64,000 nt of DNA from Thauera carbonicopians (GTDB taxonomy: Bacteria > Pseudomonadota > Gammaproteobacteria > Burkholderiales > Rhodocyclaceae). Shown in pieces: positions 1-7,611 of this stretch. The position numbers and the translations under genes were made by a program. Positions within the stretch are counted from its first letter, which is position 1; each line of letters opens with the position of its first letter. The stretch lies in NCBI RefSeq assembly GCF_025699485.1, contig NZ_JANUXN010000002.1:124001-188000 (forward strand), read 5' to 3'. The notes beneath the pieces are model-generated. The model was not told where the DNA came from. It did not search any database and worked only from the letters and a program-made list of their open reading frames with translations.

Positions 1-481
1 CCCAGTATTCGCCGATGGCCGTCTTGCGGCAGCGTCCACTGCGCCATTCGGTCGCCGGATCGGCGTCGGCCGGAAATTCCAGCGGGTTGCTGAGCCAGGA
101 GTGGATGGCGGCACGCGGGTCGCGCACGATGCCGACGACCTGGGCGTGGGGAACGAGTTCGAGCAGGCGCGGCAGTAGGTGGTGATAGCGGGTCGATTTG
201 ATCGCCAGCACCGGGGGGGCGGCCTCGCGTTCGGCGAAGCAGGGCACCAGGGTGTCGCGGCGAAGATATTCCTGATCGAGATACTCGCTGCGGGTGTCGT
301 AGGTGGCTTGCAGCAGGGTCGTCCATTCGGCAGCGTTGCTGTGCTCGTCCAGGGCGTCCTTGAAATCGTAGGAGAACAGCGGGCAGAGCTTGTAGCGCAC
401 CGAGGGGTGCGAGGCAAAGATCTGGCCGATCCAGTTGGTGCCTGAGCGGGGCATGCCCGCGATCCAGATGATCTTGTTCAT
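1..481 (-). CDS. Sulfotransferase family protein, 3' end outside window
   Basis: About 160 codons are visible; the C-terminus lies before base 1. The N-terminus (MNKIIWIAGMPRSGTNW) carries the P-loop-like 5'-phosphosulfate binding motif GMPRSGTNW at residues 9-17. A later VGIVRDPRAAIHSW stretch matches the 3'-phosphate binding motif of PAPS-dependent sulfotransferases. The family moves a sulfuryl group from PAPS to a hydroxyl or amine, often on a glycan. The ATG overlaps the stop of the preceding methyltransferase gene in an ATGA, so the two are probably translationally coupled. It is the last visible member of a fliC-linked cassette that also holds an APS kinase, the enzyme that makes PAPS. 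The substrate is not known; a flagellin or surface glycan is an inference from position. Confidence 0.85.
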   Translation of the reverse strand, partial: MNKIIWIAGMPRSGTNWIGQIFASHPSVRYKLCPLFSYDFKDALDEHSNAAEWTTLLQATYDTRSEYLDQEYLRRDTLVPCFAEREAAPPVLAIKSTRYHHLLPRLLELVPHAQVVGIVRDPRAAIHSWLSNPLEFPADADPATEWRSGRCRKTAIGEYW

Positions 482-1194
482 CGGCTGTTCTCTTCCCGCG
501 GGGTCAGGATTGCGTCGAAGCGGTAGTGGGCGGCATGAAAGTCGGCGGGCATGGATTGCGTGCGGCAGCGCCAGCCGCTGCGGCGGGCGAGTTCGGTGAA
601 GCCTTGCGCGCTGTGCCAGACACCGGTTGGGGTGAGCGGCGAGTCGAGTTCTTCGGCGTCCGGCAGCTTCGCGCCGAAAAAGGCGGCTGCTCGGTCGCGG
701 TCGGGAATGTTGCCGATCACGACGCGGCGTAGCGTCGGGCAGAGTCGGCGTAAGGCGGCGAGCAGTTCGGCGGCGCGTCCGGCGGAGAAATATTGCAGCG
801 AGCCGTAGCAGACCGCCTTGGTGAAATCGCTGCGGCATTGGGGTGATTCGAGATAGCTGACTGCTTCGGCAAGCACGAAGCGGTCGGGCTCGCCTTCGCC
901 GAAGCGGCTGCGGGCGATGTCGATCAGGCAGGGAGAGGCGTCGACGCCAATACCGTTGGCGCAGGCGGCGAACCAGTGGTGCGTTAGCGCGCCATTGCCG
1001 CAGCAGAGGTCGAGCAGGACGTCGGAGGCGTTGAGTTCCAGCATCGCCTGGACGTTTTCCAGGATCATGTCGATCTGCGCAGCGGGCAGCGGTTTGCCAT
1101 GCACCGTGCGCTTGACTTGGCCCCATAGATCGTCCGGGGCGCAACTGCGGGCATGGGCGTCGTAGCTGTCATTTTCCGGTACGAACTGCGTCAT
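478..1194 (-). CDS. SAM-dependent class I methyltransferase
   Basis: The 238-residue protein has a class I methyltransferase core. Motif I, the SAM-binding glycine-rich loop, is visible as LLDLCCGNGALT near residues 60-71. An acidic residue follows at the end of strand beta 2 (GIGVDAS), and a region resembling motif IV (KAVCYGSLQYFS) comes later. No signal peptide or membrane segment is seen. Both ends overlap neighbouring genes by 4 bases (ATGA), tying it to two sulfotransferase-like genes. Small methyltransferases of this type are common in glycan- and flagellin-modification clusters, where they methylate sugars. That role is inferred from context; the sequence alone does not fix the substrate. 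Confidence 0.8.
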   Translation of the reverse strand: MTQFVPENDSYDAHARSCAPDDLWGQVKRTVHGKPLPAAQIDMILENVQAMLELNASDVLLDLCCGNGALTHHWFAACANGIGVDASPCLIDIARSRFGEGEPDRFVLAEAVSYLESPQCRSDFTKAVCYGSLQYFSAGRAAELLAALRRLCPTLRRVVIGNIPDRDRAAAFFGAKLPDAEELDSPLTPTGVWHSAQGFTELARRSGWRCRTQSMPADFHAAHYRFDAILTPREENSR

Positions 1195-2234
1195 GGCCTG
1201 CCTTCGCTGTTGTCGGGCTGGTTCGACTGCAGCCAGGCCAGGATGGCCGTTTGCTTCTCCGCGGCCAGTGGCGGCAGCTCGGCGCTTGCCGCTGTCCTGG
1301 CTGCCGTGGCGGGTGGGAACATGGCATCGCGGTCGAAATGACTGCGCGCCACGATGCGGTTGCCTTCGGCATAGCGGGAGCGGATGGCCTGCCGTGTGGC
1401 GGGCGTATGCAGCGGTGCGTCTTCGAGCCCCAGTTCCTCGGCGTGTGCCGACAGATGGATGAGCCGCTTGTGATGGCGGCGCTTGGCCATGGTGGGCAGC
1501 GGCAAGCGGTTGATGATGCGCTGGAACTCCAGCAGGTCGCGCACCAGGCGCCGGTTGGGGCGGTCAGGGGCGTAGTGCAGATCCGGATCGGCGAGTTCGA
1601 GCAGGGCGACGAAGTCTCGCCGGATGTCGAAATCGTCGTCGTCGTCCGGGTAGATGCGCGGCACGATCCGATCCTCGCCGAAGACCGCTGCCCAGCCGGA
1701 GAGGCGGGCATGGTAGTCCCACAGGCTGTCGTAGTCGGCAATGCTTTGGCCGAAATCGGCACTGTAGCCGAGTGCCTTCACCAACTGGTTGTACCAGGAC
1801 TCGATCGCGTCTTCCTGGCGCCGGATATAGACCACGACCGCAATCTGTTCGGGCCTATGACCGAGGGTGTCCAGCATCCTACGTACGGCTTCGGGATCGC
1901 TCAGCCAGTAGAAGTTTTCGCTGCTCAGCAGCAGCTTGCGAAGCGCGGGCTGGGTCTGGCATTCGGTTTGTATGGCGGCGAGCAGTTCGCCGAGGGATGC
2001 CGGCTGAGAGCTTGCCCATTCAGGATACCCGCCGGCGGTGAGGAAGGCGAGGTCGTGGTGGGCATGGCCGCGTTCGATCGAGCCGGGGTAAAGCAGCCCG
2101 GCAGCGGCAAGGTGGGCACAGTTGTCACCGAGAAAACACTGGAGTCCCGTGGAGCCGGTCTTGGGCGCACCGATGTGAAGCACGCAGCTTGCGGTTCTGA
2201 TCGTGCTCCGGTGGTCGTGGACGGGTTTCGGCAT
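1191..2234 (-). CDS. Sulfotransferase-like protein
   Basis: The 347-residue protein has, near residues 20-30, the motif HIGAPKTGSTGLQ, typical of the 5'-phosphosulfate binding loop of bacterial sulfotransferase-family proteins (GxPKTGST type). A YIRRQEDAIESWYNQ stretch near residues 136-150 fits the 3'-phosphate binding segment. The remainder is not strongly conserved to my eye, as usual for acceptor-binding halves. The gene starts 66 bases after the APS kinase stop and overlaps the methyltransferase start by 4 bases. Its sequence is unlike the other sulfotransferase in the cluster, suggesting a different acceptor or a different position on one acceptor. The function beyond the family is inferred. 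Confidence 0.75.
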   Translation of the reverse strand: MPKPVHDHRSTIRTASCVLHIGAPKTGSTGLQCFLGDNCAHLAAAGLLYPGSIERGHAHHDLAFLTAGGYPEWASSQPASLGELLAAIQTECQTQPALRKLLLSSENFYWLSDPEAVRRMLDTLGHRPEQIAVVVYIRRQEDAIESWYNQLVKALGYSADFGQSIADYDSLWDYHARLSGWAAVFGEDRIVPRIYPDDDDDFDIRRDFVALLELADPDLHYAPDRPNRRLVRDLLEFQRIINRLPLPTMAKRRHHKRLIHLSAHAEELGLEDAPLHTPATRQAIRSRYAEGNRIVARSHFDRDAMFPPATAARTAASAELPPLAAEKQTAILAWLQSNQPDNSEGRP

Positions 2235-2300
2235 CGAGATCTGGCGGTGTTCATCGTGGCGGGAAGCGCCGGCGGCGAGATGGCGCGCATGCCGACTAGA

Positions 2301-2903
2301 TTACCGGATTAGCAGTTTGCGTGCGTGCAGCAGGGAGAGCAAGGCCTGGGTGCAACTGGTGATATCCCGCCGCGAGGTGTCCAGCGTCAGTTCCGGTTGC
2401 TGTGGTGGCTCATAGGGGGACGATATGCCGGTGAATTCCTGGATCTGTCCGGCCAGGGCCAGTTTGTACAGCCCTTTGGGATCGCGCTCGATGCAGGTTT
2501 CGATTTCGCACCGGCAATAGATTTCGATGAATTCGCCTTCCGCCACGCTGGCGCGAACGCGATCCCGGTCAGCTCGGTGGGGGGAGATGAAGGCGGTGAT
2601 CACAATCAGGCCGGCATCCATCATCAGCCTGGCCACTTCGCCGATGCGGCGGATGTTCTCTTGCCGGTCCTGGCGGGAAAAGCCCAGGTCGCCGCACAGG
2701 CCTTGGCGCACGTTGTCGCCGTCGAGGACATAGCTGCGGTGGCCGCTGGCATGGAGCGCCTGCTCCAGCGCGCAGGCGAGGGTGGATTTGCCTGCGCCGG
2801 AAAGGCCGGTCAGCCAGATGATGGCTGAGGCGTGGCCGTTCTGGCGGGCACGAGCCTGGCGATCGACGAGGGGCGAATGGAAGGTGGTGTGGACCGATTT
2901 CAT
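2301..2903 (-). CDS. cysC: Adenylyl-sulfate (APS) kinase
   Basis: APS kinase phosphorylates adenylyl sulfate at the 3' hydroxyl to give PAPS, the donor for sulfotransferases. The 200-residue form starting MKSVHTTFHSP matches the usual CysC length, so I chose this ATG over one 18 codons upstream. The Walker A motif GLSGAGKST lies near residues 33-41. The family segments LDGDNVRQGLCGDLGFS, ISPHRADRDRVR and DPKGLYKLA are all visible. No cysD or cysN lies beside it. It sits between flagellin and two sulfotransferase-like genes, so a dedicated PAPS supply for a sulfated glycan is more likely than assimilatory sulfate reduction, although the enzyme could serve both. Confidence 0.93.
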   Translation of the reverse strand: MKSVHTTFHSPLVDRQARARQNGHASAIIWLTGLSGAGKSTLACALEQALHASGHRSYVLDGDNVRQGLCGDLGFSRQDRQENIRRIGEVARLMMDAGLIVITAFISPHRADRDRVRASVAEGEFIEIYCRCEIETCIERDPKGLYKLALAGQIQEFTGISSPYEPPQQPELTLDTSRRDITSCTQALLSLLHARKLLIR

Positions 2904-2978
2904 CTTGCGGGCGACGGCGGCTGGAAACCTGAAACCTTGAGGGGCCGCGGGCCGCACGCACGTGGCACACGGTGATGC

Positions 2979-2996
2979 GGCACCGTTGAAGGTGCC
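2979..2996 (-). other. Small perfect hairpin between fliC and cysC
   Basis: GGCACC and GGTGCC form a 6-bp stem with a 6-base loop. There is no T-run on either side, so it is not a clear terminator; it could be an mRNA processing or partial attenuation element between the strongly expressed flagellin gene and cysC. Confidence 0.3.
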
Positions 2997-3044
2997 ATAT
3001 CACTGCTCAGGCGGGAGCAAGGTGTTTTCTTCTGCTTTCTGATT

Positions 3045-4526
3045 TTAGCCCTGCAGCAACTGCAACACCTGCTGTGGCAGCGCGTTGGCCTGGGCCAGCA
3101 TGGCGGTGCCGGCTTGCTGGAGAATCTGTGCGCGGGTCAGGTTGGCGGTTTCGGCAGCGAAGTCGGTGTCGCGGATGCGGGAACGCGCGGCGGACAGGTT
3201 CTCGGCCGAAATCTGCAGATTCGAAATCGTCGTCTCGAAGCGGGCCTGCAGGGCGCCGAATTTCGCGCGCTGGCCGTTGATGGCGGACAAGGCTGCGTCT
3301 GCGATGGCCAGCGTGCGCTGGGACGACTCGACCGAACTGACATCGAGGTCGCTGACTTTCTGCAGCTGGGCAGCGGCGTTGGTGTTGTTGAAAAAATCCG
3401 TTGTGTTGGCAGCGGTCACGCTGAAGGATTTGTCGGAGTCGAGCACGAGCTCGCCCGTGCCGATCACGGTGCTGCCTGCCGCCGTGGCTGCGCCGCCGAT
3501 GGTGGCTGCATTGGAACCCGAGGCTGCGTTGGCAATGGTGATGTTCTCGCCGAACGCGTTCAGCAAGGTGATACCGTCGCCTGTGTCGCTGACCCGTGCG
3601 GTGACGCCGGTTTTGGCCGAGACGTCGTTGAAGGCGTTGATCGCGGCGGCCAGGCCGTCGTTGTCTTCTGCGCCGATGGTGAAGGAGACGGTGATCGGCG
3701 TGCCGTTGTCCGACGAAATATCGAATTTGTAGCTGGTATTGGGGGCACTGAAATCGATGTCGAACTCGGTCTTTGCGGAGGCCGTGACGCCAGTCGTGCC
3801 GCTTTCGGTATTGATCAGTTGCACCGCGGTCTTGGCCGATGCGCCGGCGGGAATGGTTACGGGCGCAGAGCCTGACGCGCCGTTGATGGTGAGCGTGCCG
3901 CCGGCGACCCGGTTGGTGGTCGCCGCTGCGGAAGGAATCGAGAACGGCGTGCTGCCCGGTGTGAGATCGCCCTTCGCCCCGCTGTTGGCTGCCGCCTGCG
4001 TTCCGATGCGATAGCCGCCATATTGGTTGGTGCTGAAATTGGCGGTGGTGGCCGAGATCATCTGGCCGGCATTGGCGCCTACCTGGAAGGTGGCGGTGGT
4101 GAAGGAGCCGTCGAGCAGCTTGCGGCCGTTGAACTCGGTGGTCTTGGCGATGCGGTCGAGCTCGGCGGTCAGTTGGTTGACTTCGGCGTTGAGCGCCTGG
4201 CGGTCGGATGGGGAGTTGGTCGCGTTGGACGATTGCACGGCCAGTTGGCGGATGCGCTGCAACACGTCACTGGCGGATTCCAGTGCGCCTTCGGCGGTCT
4301 GTGCCAGGGAAATCCCATCGTTCGCATTGCGCCGGGCCTGGTTCTGGCCGTTGATCTGGGCGCTCATGCGCTCGGAGATGGCCAGACCGGCGGCGTCGTC
4401 CTTGGCGCTGTTGATGCGCAGGCCGGAAGACAGCCGCTGCAGGGAGGTGGAGAGAGAGCCCTGCGAGATGTTCAGGTTGCGCTGTGAGTTGAGTGAAGGG
4501 ATGTTGGTGTTGATGACCTGTGCCAT
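3045..4526 (-). CDS. fliC: Flagellin
   Basis: Flagellin is the filament subunit, exported by the flagellar type III apparatus without a cleaved signal. The 493-residue protein has the conserved N-terminal D0/D1 region ([18 protein letters not shown], then [19 protein letters not shown]) and the matching C-terminal helix ending [13 protein letters not shown]. The segment [10 protein letters not shown], part of the TLR5-recognised region, is intact. The middle (about residues 170-390) is variable and rich in Thr, Ser, Ala and Asn, with two flagellin_IN-like stretches; this surface-exposed part usually carries glycans. A GGGAG ribosome site precedes the ATG. A sigma54-type promoter lies upstream, and sulfation-type genes follow on the same strand. 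Confidence 0.97.
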   Translation of the reverse strand: MAQVINTNIPSLNSQRNLNISQGSLSTSLQRLSSGLRINSAKDDAAGLAISERMSAQINGQNQARRNANDGISLAQTAEGALESASDVLQRIRQLAVQSSNATNSPSDRQALNAEVNQLTAELDRIAKTTEFNGRKLLDGSFTTATFQVGANAGQMISATTANFSTNQYGGYRIGTQAAANSGAKGDLTPGSTPFSIPSAAATTNRVAGGTLTINGASGSAPVTIPAGASAKTAVQLINTESGTTGVTASAKTEFDIDFSAPNTSYKFDISSDNGTPITVSFTIGAEDNDGLAAAINAFNDVSAKTGVTARVSDTGDGITLLNAFGENITIANAASGSNAATIGGAATAAGSTVIGTGELVLDSDKSFSVTAANTTDFFNNTNAAAQLQKVSDLDVSSVESSQRTLAIADAALSAINGQRAKFGALQARFETTISNLQISAENLSAARSRIRDTDFAAETANLTRAQILQQAGTAMLAQANALPQQVLQLLQG

Positions 4527-4616
4527 TTTGAATCTCCCGGATGTCCGATTCGAAGTGGGCTCGGGTCATGTCCTGAGGGCACTGTTGCCGGCGCCCGAGC
4601 TCTCTGGACGTCCTAC

Positions 4617-4632
4617 AGCGAGATACGTGCCA
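4617..4632 (-). promoter_or_regulatory. Sigma54-type promoter of fliC
   Basis: On the minus strand the site reads TGGCAC-N5-TCGCT, against the consensus TGGCAC-N5-TTGCW. The essential GG and GC doublets are at the required spacing. Transcription would begin about 12 bases downstream, leaving a leader of roughly 80 bases. I saw no sigma28-type element (TAAA-N15-GCCGATAA) in the same gap. The rest of the gap up to 4825 shows no gene. Confidence 0.7.
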
Positions 4633-4825
4633 GGTGCGTTATCACGCGGATATTCCCTTTTTGCTCATTGGATTGCCGGTGGATGCCTGTTGCCTGCCGG
4701 CAAACTTTGCCTGTTTTGCCGGTGTCGGCAGGGGTTTTTTGCCACCTTGCATGCGGAACCCGGCGACGGGTTCCGCATGGCATTCAATGTGCTGGCTCAG
4801 ATCGAGCTAGTGTTGGACCGCATCT

Positions 4826-5364
4826 TCAGTCCGCGTTGCGAAACACCTTCTGCCATGGGATCGAGATGCCGAGGTTCTGCAGCAACAGCGGCTGTTCGGG
4901 TTCGACGTCCTGTAGCTCCCAGCGGTTCGCATGGGTGAGGCGGTAGTGGCGCAGGTTGGGGTCGATGAGGACGCATTCCTTCAGCGAGGCAATGCGGCGG
5001 TAGGCGGCGAACTTCTCGCCGCGGTCGTAGGCGGCGGTAGTGGGGAAAGCAACTCGACGATCAGCGAGGGCGCGCGCATGAACTGTTCGGCGCGGTGGTC
5101 CGCCGGGTCGCAGGTGACGAGCACGCCAGGGTAGAAGCAGGCCTCGTCTTCGGCAGCCTGTATTTTCATGTCGGCCATGTAGGCGCAGCAGGGACTGCCT
5201 TCAAGAGCGTCGTCGAGTGCTGCGGCAAGGTTGAGCGAAATCGTGACGTGCCGTCTGCTTGCGCCGCCCTCGCCGCGCACGAACTCGTGCTTGTCGGGCT
5301 GCTCGGCTTTCCATTGCAGATAGTCTTCGGCGGTAAAGGGCGTGCCGGGCTGGGGCAGAGCCAT
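4826..5364 (-). pseudogene. Uma2-family (DUF820) putative restriction-endonuclease-fold protein, frameshifted
   Basis: Translation from the ATG at 5364 gives MALPQPGTPFTAEDYLQW...DKHEFVRGE, then HVTISLNLAAALDDAL and FYPGVLVTCDPADHRAEQ, all typical of Uma2 proteins with the PD-(D/E)XK-like fold. The frame breaks near 5042-5045, inside a run of Gs (Cs on the coding strand). Shifting frame restores AYDRGEKFAAYRR...IDPNLRHYRL and runs to a stop at 4826. Restoring one C would join the halves. In addition, about four residues expected between FVRGE and GGASRRHV seem missing in frame. Two lesions suggest real decay, although a single-base sequencing error cannot be excluded for the frameshift. Confidence 0.75.
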
Positions 5365-5454
5365 GATGCTGTGCTGTTCGGATGAATGACTTACGGGCAG
5401 GATGGGCAATCGCTCTGTCGAATCAAGGTGTGGCCGGCTGAGGCGCGGCCAGCC

Positions 5455-5484
5455 AAAAAGAAACCCGCCTTGCGGGCGGGTTTC
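5455..5484 (-). terminator. Intrinsic terminator of the aceE-aceF-lpd operon
   Basis: A 10-bp stem pairs GAAACCCGCC at 5460-5469 with GGCGGGTTTC at 5475-5484 across a 5-base loop. On the minus strand it is followed by TTTTTGG, a usable U-tract. It lies about 25 bases after the lpd stop codon. Confidence 0.88.
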
Positions 5485-5510
5485 CGGTGACGAAGCGTGC
5501 AGCCCGATGC

Positions 5511-7601
5511 TTATTTCTTGCGCATCGGCGGCAGGTCGGTGCAACTGCCGTGGGCGACTTCGGCGGCCATGCCCACCGTTTCCCCGAGGGTGGGGTGCGG
5601 GTGGATGGTCTTGCCGATGTCGACCGCGTCGGCGCCCATTTCGATGGCCAGGCAGACTTCGCCGATCATGTCGCCGGCCGAGGGGCCGACGATGGTGCCG
5701 CCGATGACACGATGCGTTTCGGCGTCGAAGATCAGCTTGGTGAAGCCGTAGTCGGCGCCGTTGGCGATCGCGCGGCCGCTGGCGGCCCACGGGAACTTGG
5801 CGGTTTCGACCTTCTTGCCTTCGGCCTTGGCCTGGGCTTCGGTGTAGCCGACCCAGGCCACTTCCGGATGGGTGTAGGCCACGCCCGGGATCACCGTGGC
5901 GTCGAAGGCGGCCTTGTGGCCGGCGGCGACTTCGGCGGCGACGTGGGCTTCATGCACTGCCTTGTGGGCGAGCATGGGCTGGCCGACGATGTCGCCGATG
6001 GCAAAGATGTGCGGCACGTTGGTGCGCATCTGCGCATCCACCGGGATGAAGCCGCGTTCGCCGACGATGACGCCCGCCTTGTCCGCACTGATCTTGTTGC
6101 CGTTGGGCGAACGGCCGGCCGACTGCAGCACCATGTCGTACTTGACCGGCTCGGCCGGGGCGCCGTCGCCTTCGAACTTGACATAGATGCCGTCGTCCCT
6201 GGCTTCGACCGCAACCGTCTTGGTCTTGAGCATGATCTTGTCGAAGCGGTGGGCGTTCTGCTTCTCCCACACCTTGACCGCATCGCGGTCCGGGCCCTGC
6301 ATCAGGCCGTCCAGCATTTCGACGACGTCGAGACGCGTGCCCAGCGTGGAATACACCGTGGCCATTTCCAGGCCGATGATGCCGCCGCCGATGACCAGCA
6401 TCTTGCCCGGCACCTGGCGCAGTTCCAGCGCGCCGGTCGAATCGACGATGCGCGGGTCCTTCGGGATGAAGGGCAGGTGCACCGCGGCGGAGCCGGCGGC
6501 GATGATGCAGTTCTTGAACTTGACGACCTTCTTGGCGCCGGTGGTGTCCCAGCCGCTGCCGGTGGTTTCCTCGACTTCGATGTGATGCGGGTCGAGGAAA
6601 TTGCCGTAGCCGCGGATGACGTCGACCTTGCGTGCCTTGGCCATGCCGGCGAGGCCGCCGGTGAGCCTGCCGATGACGCCGTCCTTGTGCTTGCGCAGCG
6701 CGTCGACGTCCACCGAGGGCTTGGCGAAGCTGACACCGGCGGTGCTGACGTGCTCGGCTTCCTCGATGACCGCGGCGACGTGCAGCAGCGCCTTGGACGG
6801 GATGCAGCCGACGTTCAGGCACACGCCGCCCAGCGTGGCGTAGCGCTCGATGATCGCGGTCTTGAGGCCGAGGTCGGCGGCGCGGAAGGCCGCCGAGTAG
6901 CCGCCGGGACCGGCGCCGAGCACGACCATGTCGTATTCGGCGTCGGCGCTGCCGCCGTGGCTGGCTGCCGCCGGAGCGGCAACCGGTGCCGCTGCGGCCG
7001 CAGCCGGGGCCGGCGCGGCAGCGGCGCTGGCGCCCGCTGCCTCGACCTTGATCAGCACGGTGCCCTGGCTGACCTTGTCACCGAGGCTGACCAGGACTTC
7101 CTTGACGACGCCGGCGGCGGAGGACGGCACGTCCATCGTCGCCTTGTCGGACTCGAGCGTGGCGATGGCGTCGTCGACCTTGATGGTGTCGCCGGCCTTG
7201 ACGAACAGCTCGATGACCGGCACGTCGGAGAAGTCGCCGATGTCGGGCACGGCGACTTCGACCACGCCGCCACCGCCGGCCGGTGCTGCGGCTGCAGGTG
7301 CCGCGGCAGGCGCGGCCGCCGGAGCGGGCGCTGCCGCCGCCGGTGCACCGGCCGCTGCTGCGGCGCCGGCTTCGATCTTGATCAGCAGGGCGCCTTCCGA
7401 CACCTTGTCGCCGAGGTTGATCAGCACTTCCTTGACCACGCCGGCAGCCGAGGACGGGACGTCCATGGTCGCCTTGTCGGATTCGAGCGTGCAGATCGCG
7501 TCATCCACGTTGATGGTGTCGCCGACCTTGACGAACAGCTCGATCACCGGCACGTCGGAGAAGTCGCCGATGTCCGGAACTTTTACTTCCACTAGACTCA
7601 T
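5511..7601 (-). CDS. lpd: Dihydrolipoamide dehydrogenase (E3) with two N-terminal lipoyl domains
   Basis: E3 reoxidises lipoyl groups with NAD+ in the pyruvate dehydrogenase complex. The 696-residue protein starts with two lipoyl domains (about residues 2-80 and 115-195), each with the lipoyl-lysine motif ESDKATM, separated by Ala/Pro/Gly linkers. The FAD enzyme follows: the dinucleotide motif VLGAGPGGYSAA, redox-active GGVCLNVGCIPSK, and the C-terminal HPHPTLGE with the catalytic His-Glu. A lone E3 domain is about 470 residues; the extra 200 are the lipoyl array. The gene ends the aceE-aceF-lpd operon, 10 bases after aceF. The two lipoyl domains closely match the two in aceF, domain for domain. 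Confidence 0.96.
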   Translation of the reverse strand: MSLVEVKVPDIGDFSDVPVIELFVKVGDTINVDDAICTLESDKATMDVPSSAAGVVKEVLINLGDKVSEGALLIKIEAGAAAAAGAPAAAAPAPAAAPAAAPAAAAPAGGGGVVEVAVPDIGDFSDVPVIELFVKAGDTIKVDDAIATLESDKATMDVPSSAAGVVKEVLVSLGDKVSQGTVLIKVEAAGASAAAAPAPAAAAAAPVAAPAAASHGGSADAEYDMVVLGAGPGGYSAAFRAADLGLKTAIIERYATLGGVCLNVGCIPSKALLHVAAVIEEAEHVSTAGVSFAKPSVDVDALRKHKDGVIGRLTGGLAGMAKARKVDVIRGYGNFLDPHHIEVEETTGSGWDTTGAKKVVKFKNCIIAAGSAAVHLPFIPKDPRIVDSTGALELRQVPGKMLVIGGGIIGLEMATVYSTLGTRLDVVEMLDGLMQGPDRDAVKVWEKQNAHRFDKIMLKTKTVAVEARDDGIYVKFEGDGAPAEPVKYDMVLQSAGRSPNGNKISADKAGVIVGERGFIPVDAQMRTNVPHIFAIGDIVGQPMLAHKAVHEAHVAAEVAAGHKAAFDATVIPGVAYTHPEVAWVGYTEAQAKAEGKKVETAKFPWAASGRAIANGADYGFTKLIFDAETHRVIGGTIVGPSAGDMIGEVCLAIEMGADAVDIGKTIHPHPTLGETVGMAAEVAHGSCTDLPPMRKK

Positions 7602-7611
7602 GGCGGTCTCC

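Noticed and set aside
5487-7595. A 702-codon open frame on the plus strand
   Set aside because: It is exactly antisense to lpd, whose protein is unmistakable; the frame arises from GC-rich third-position bias.
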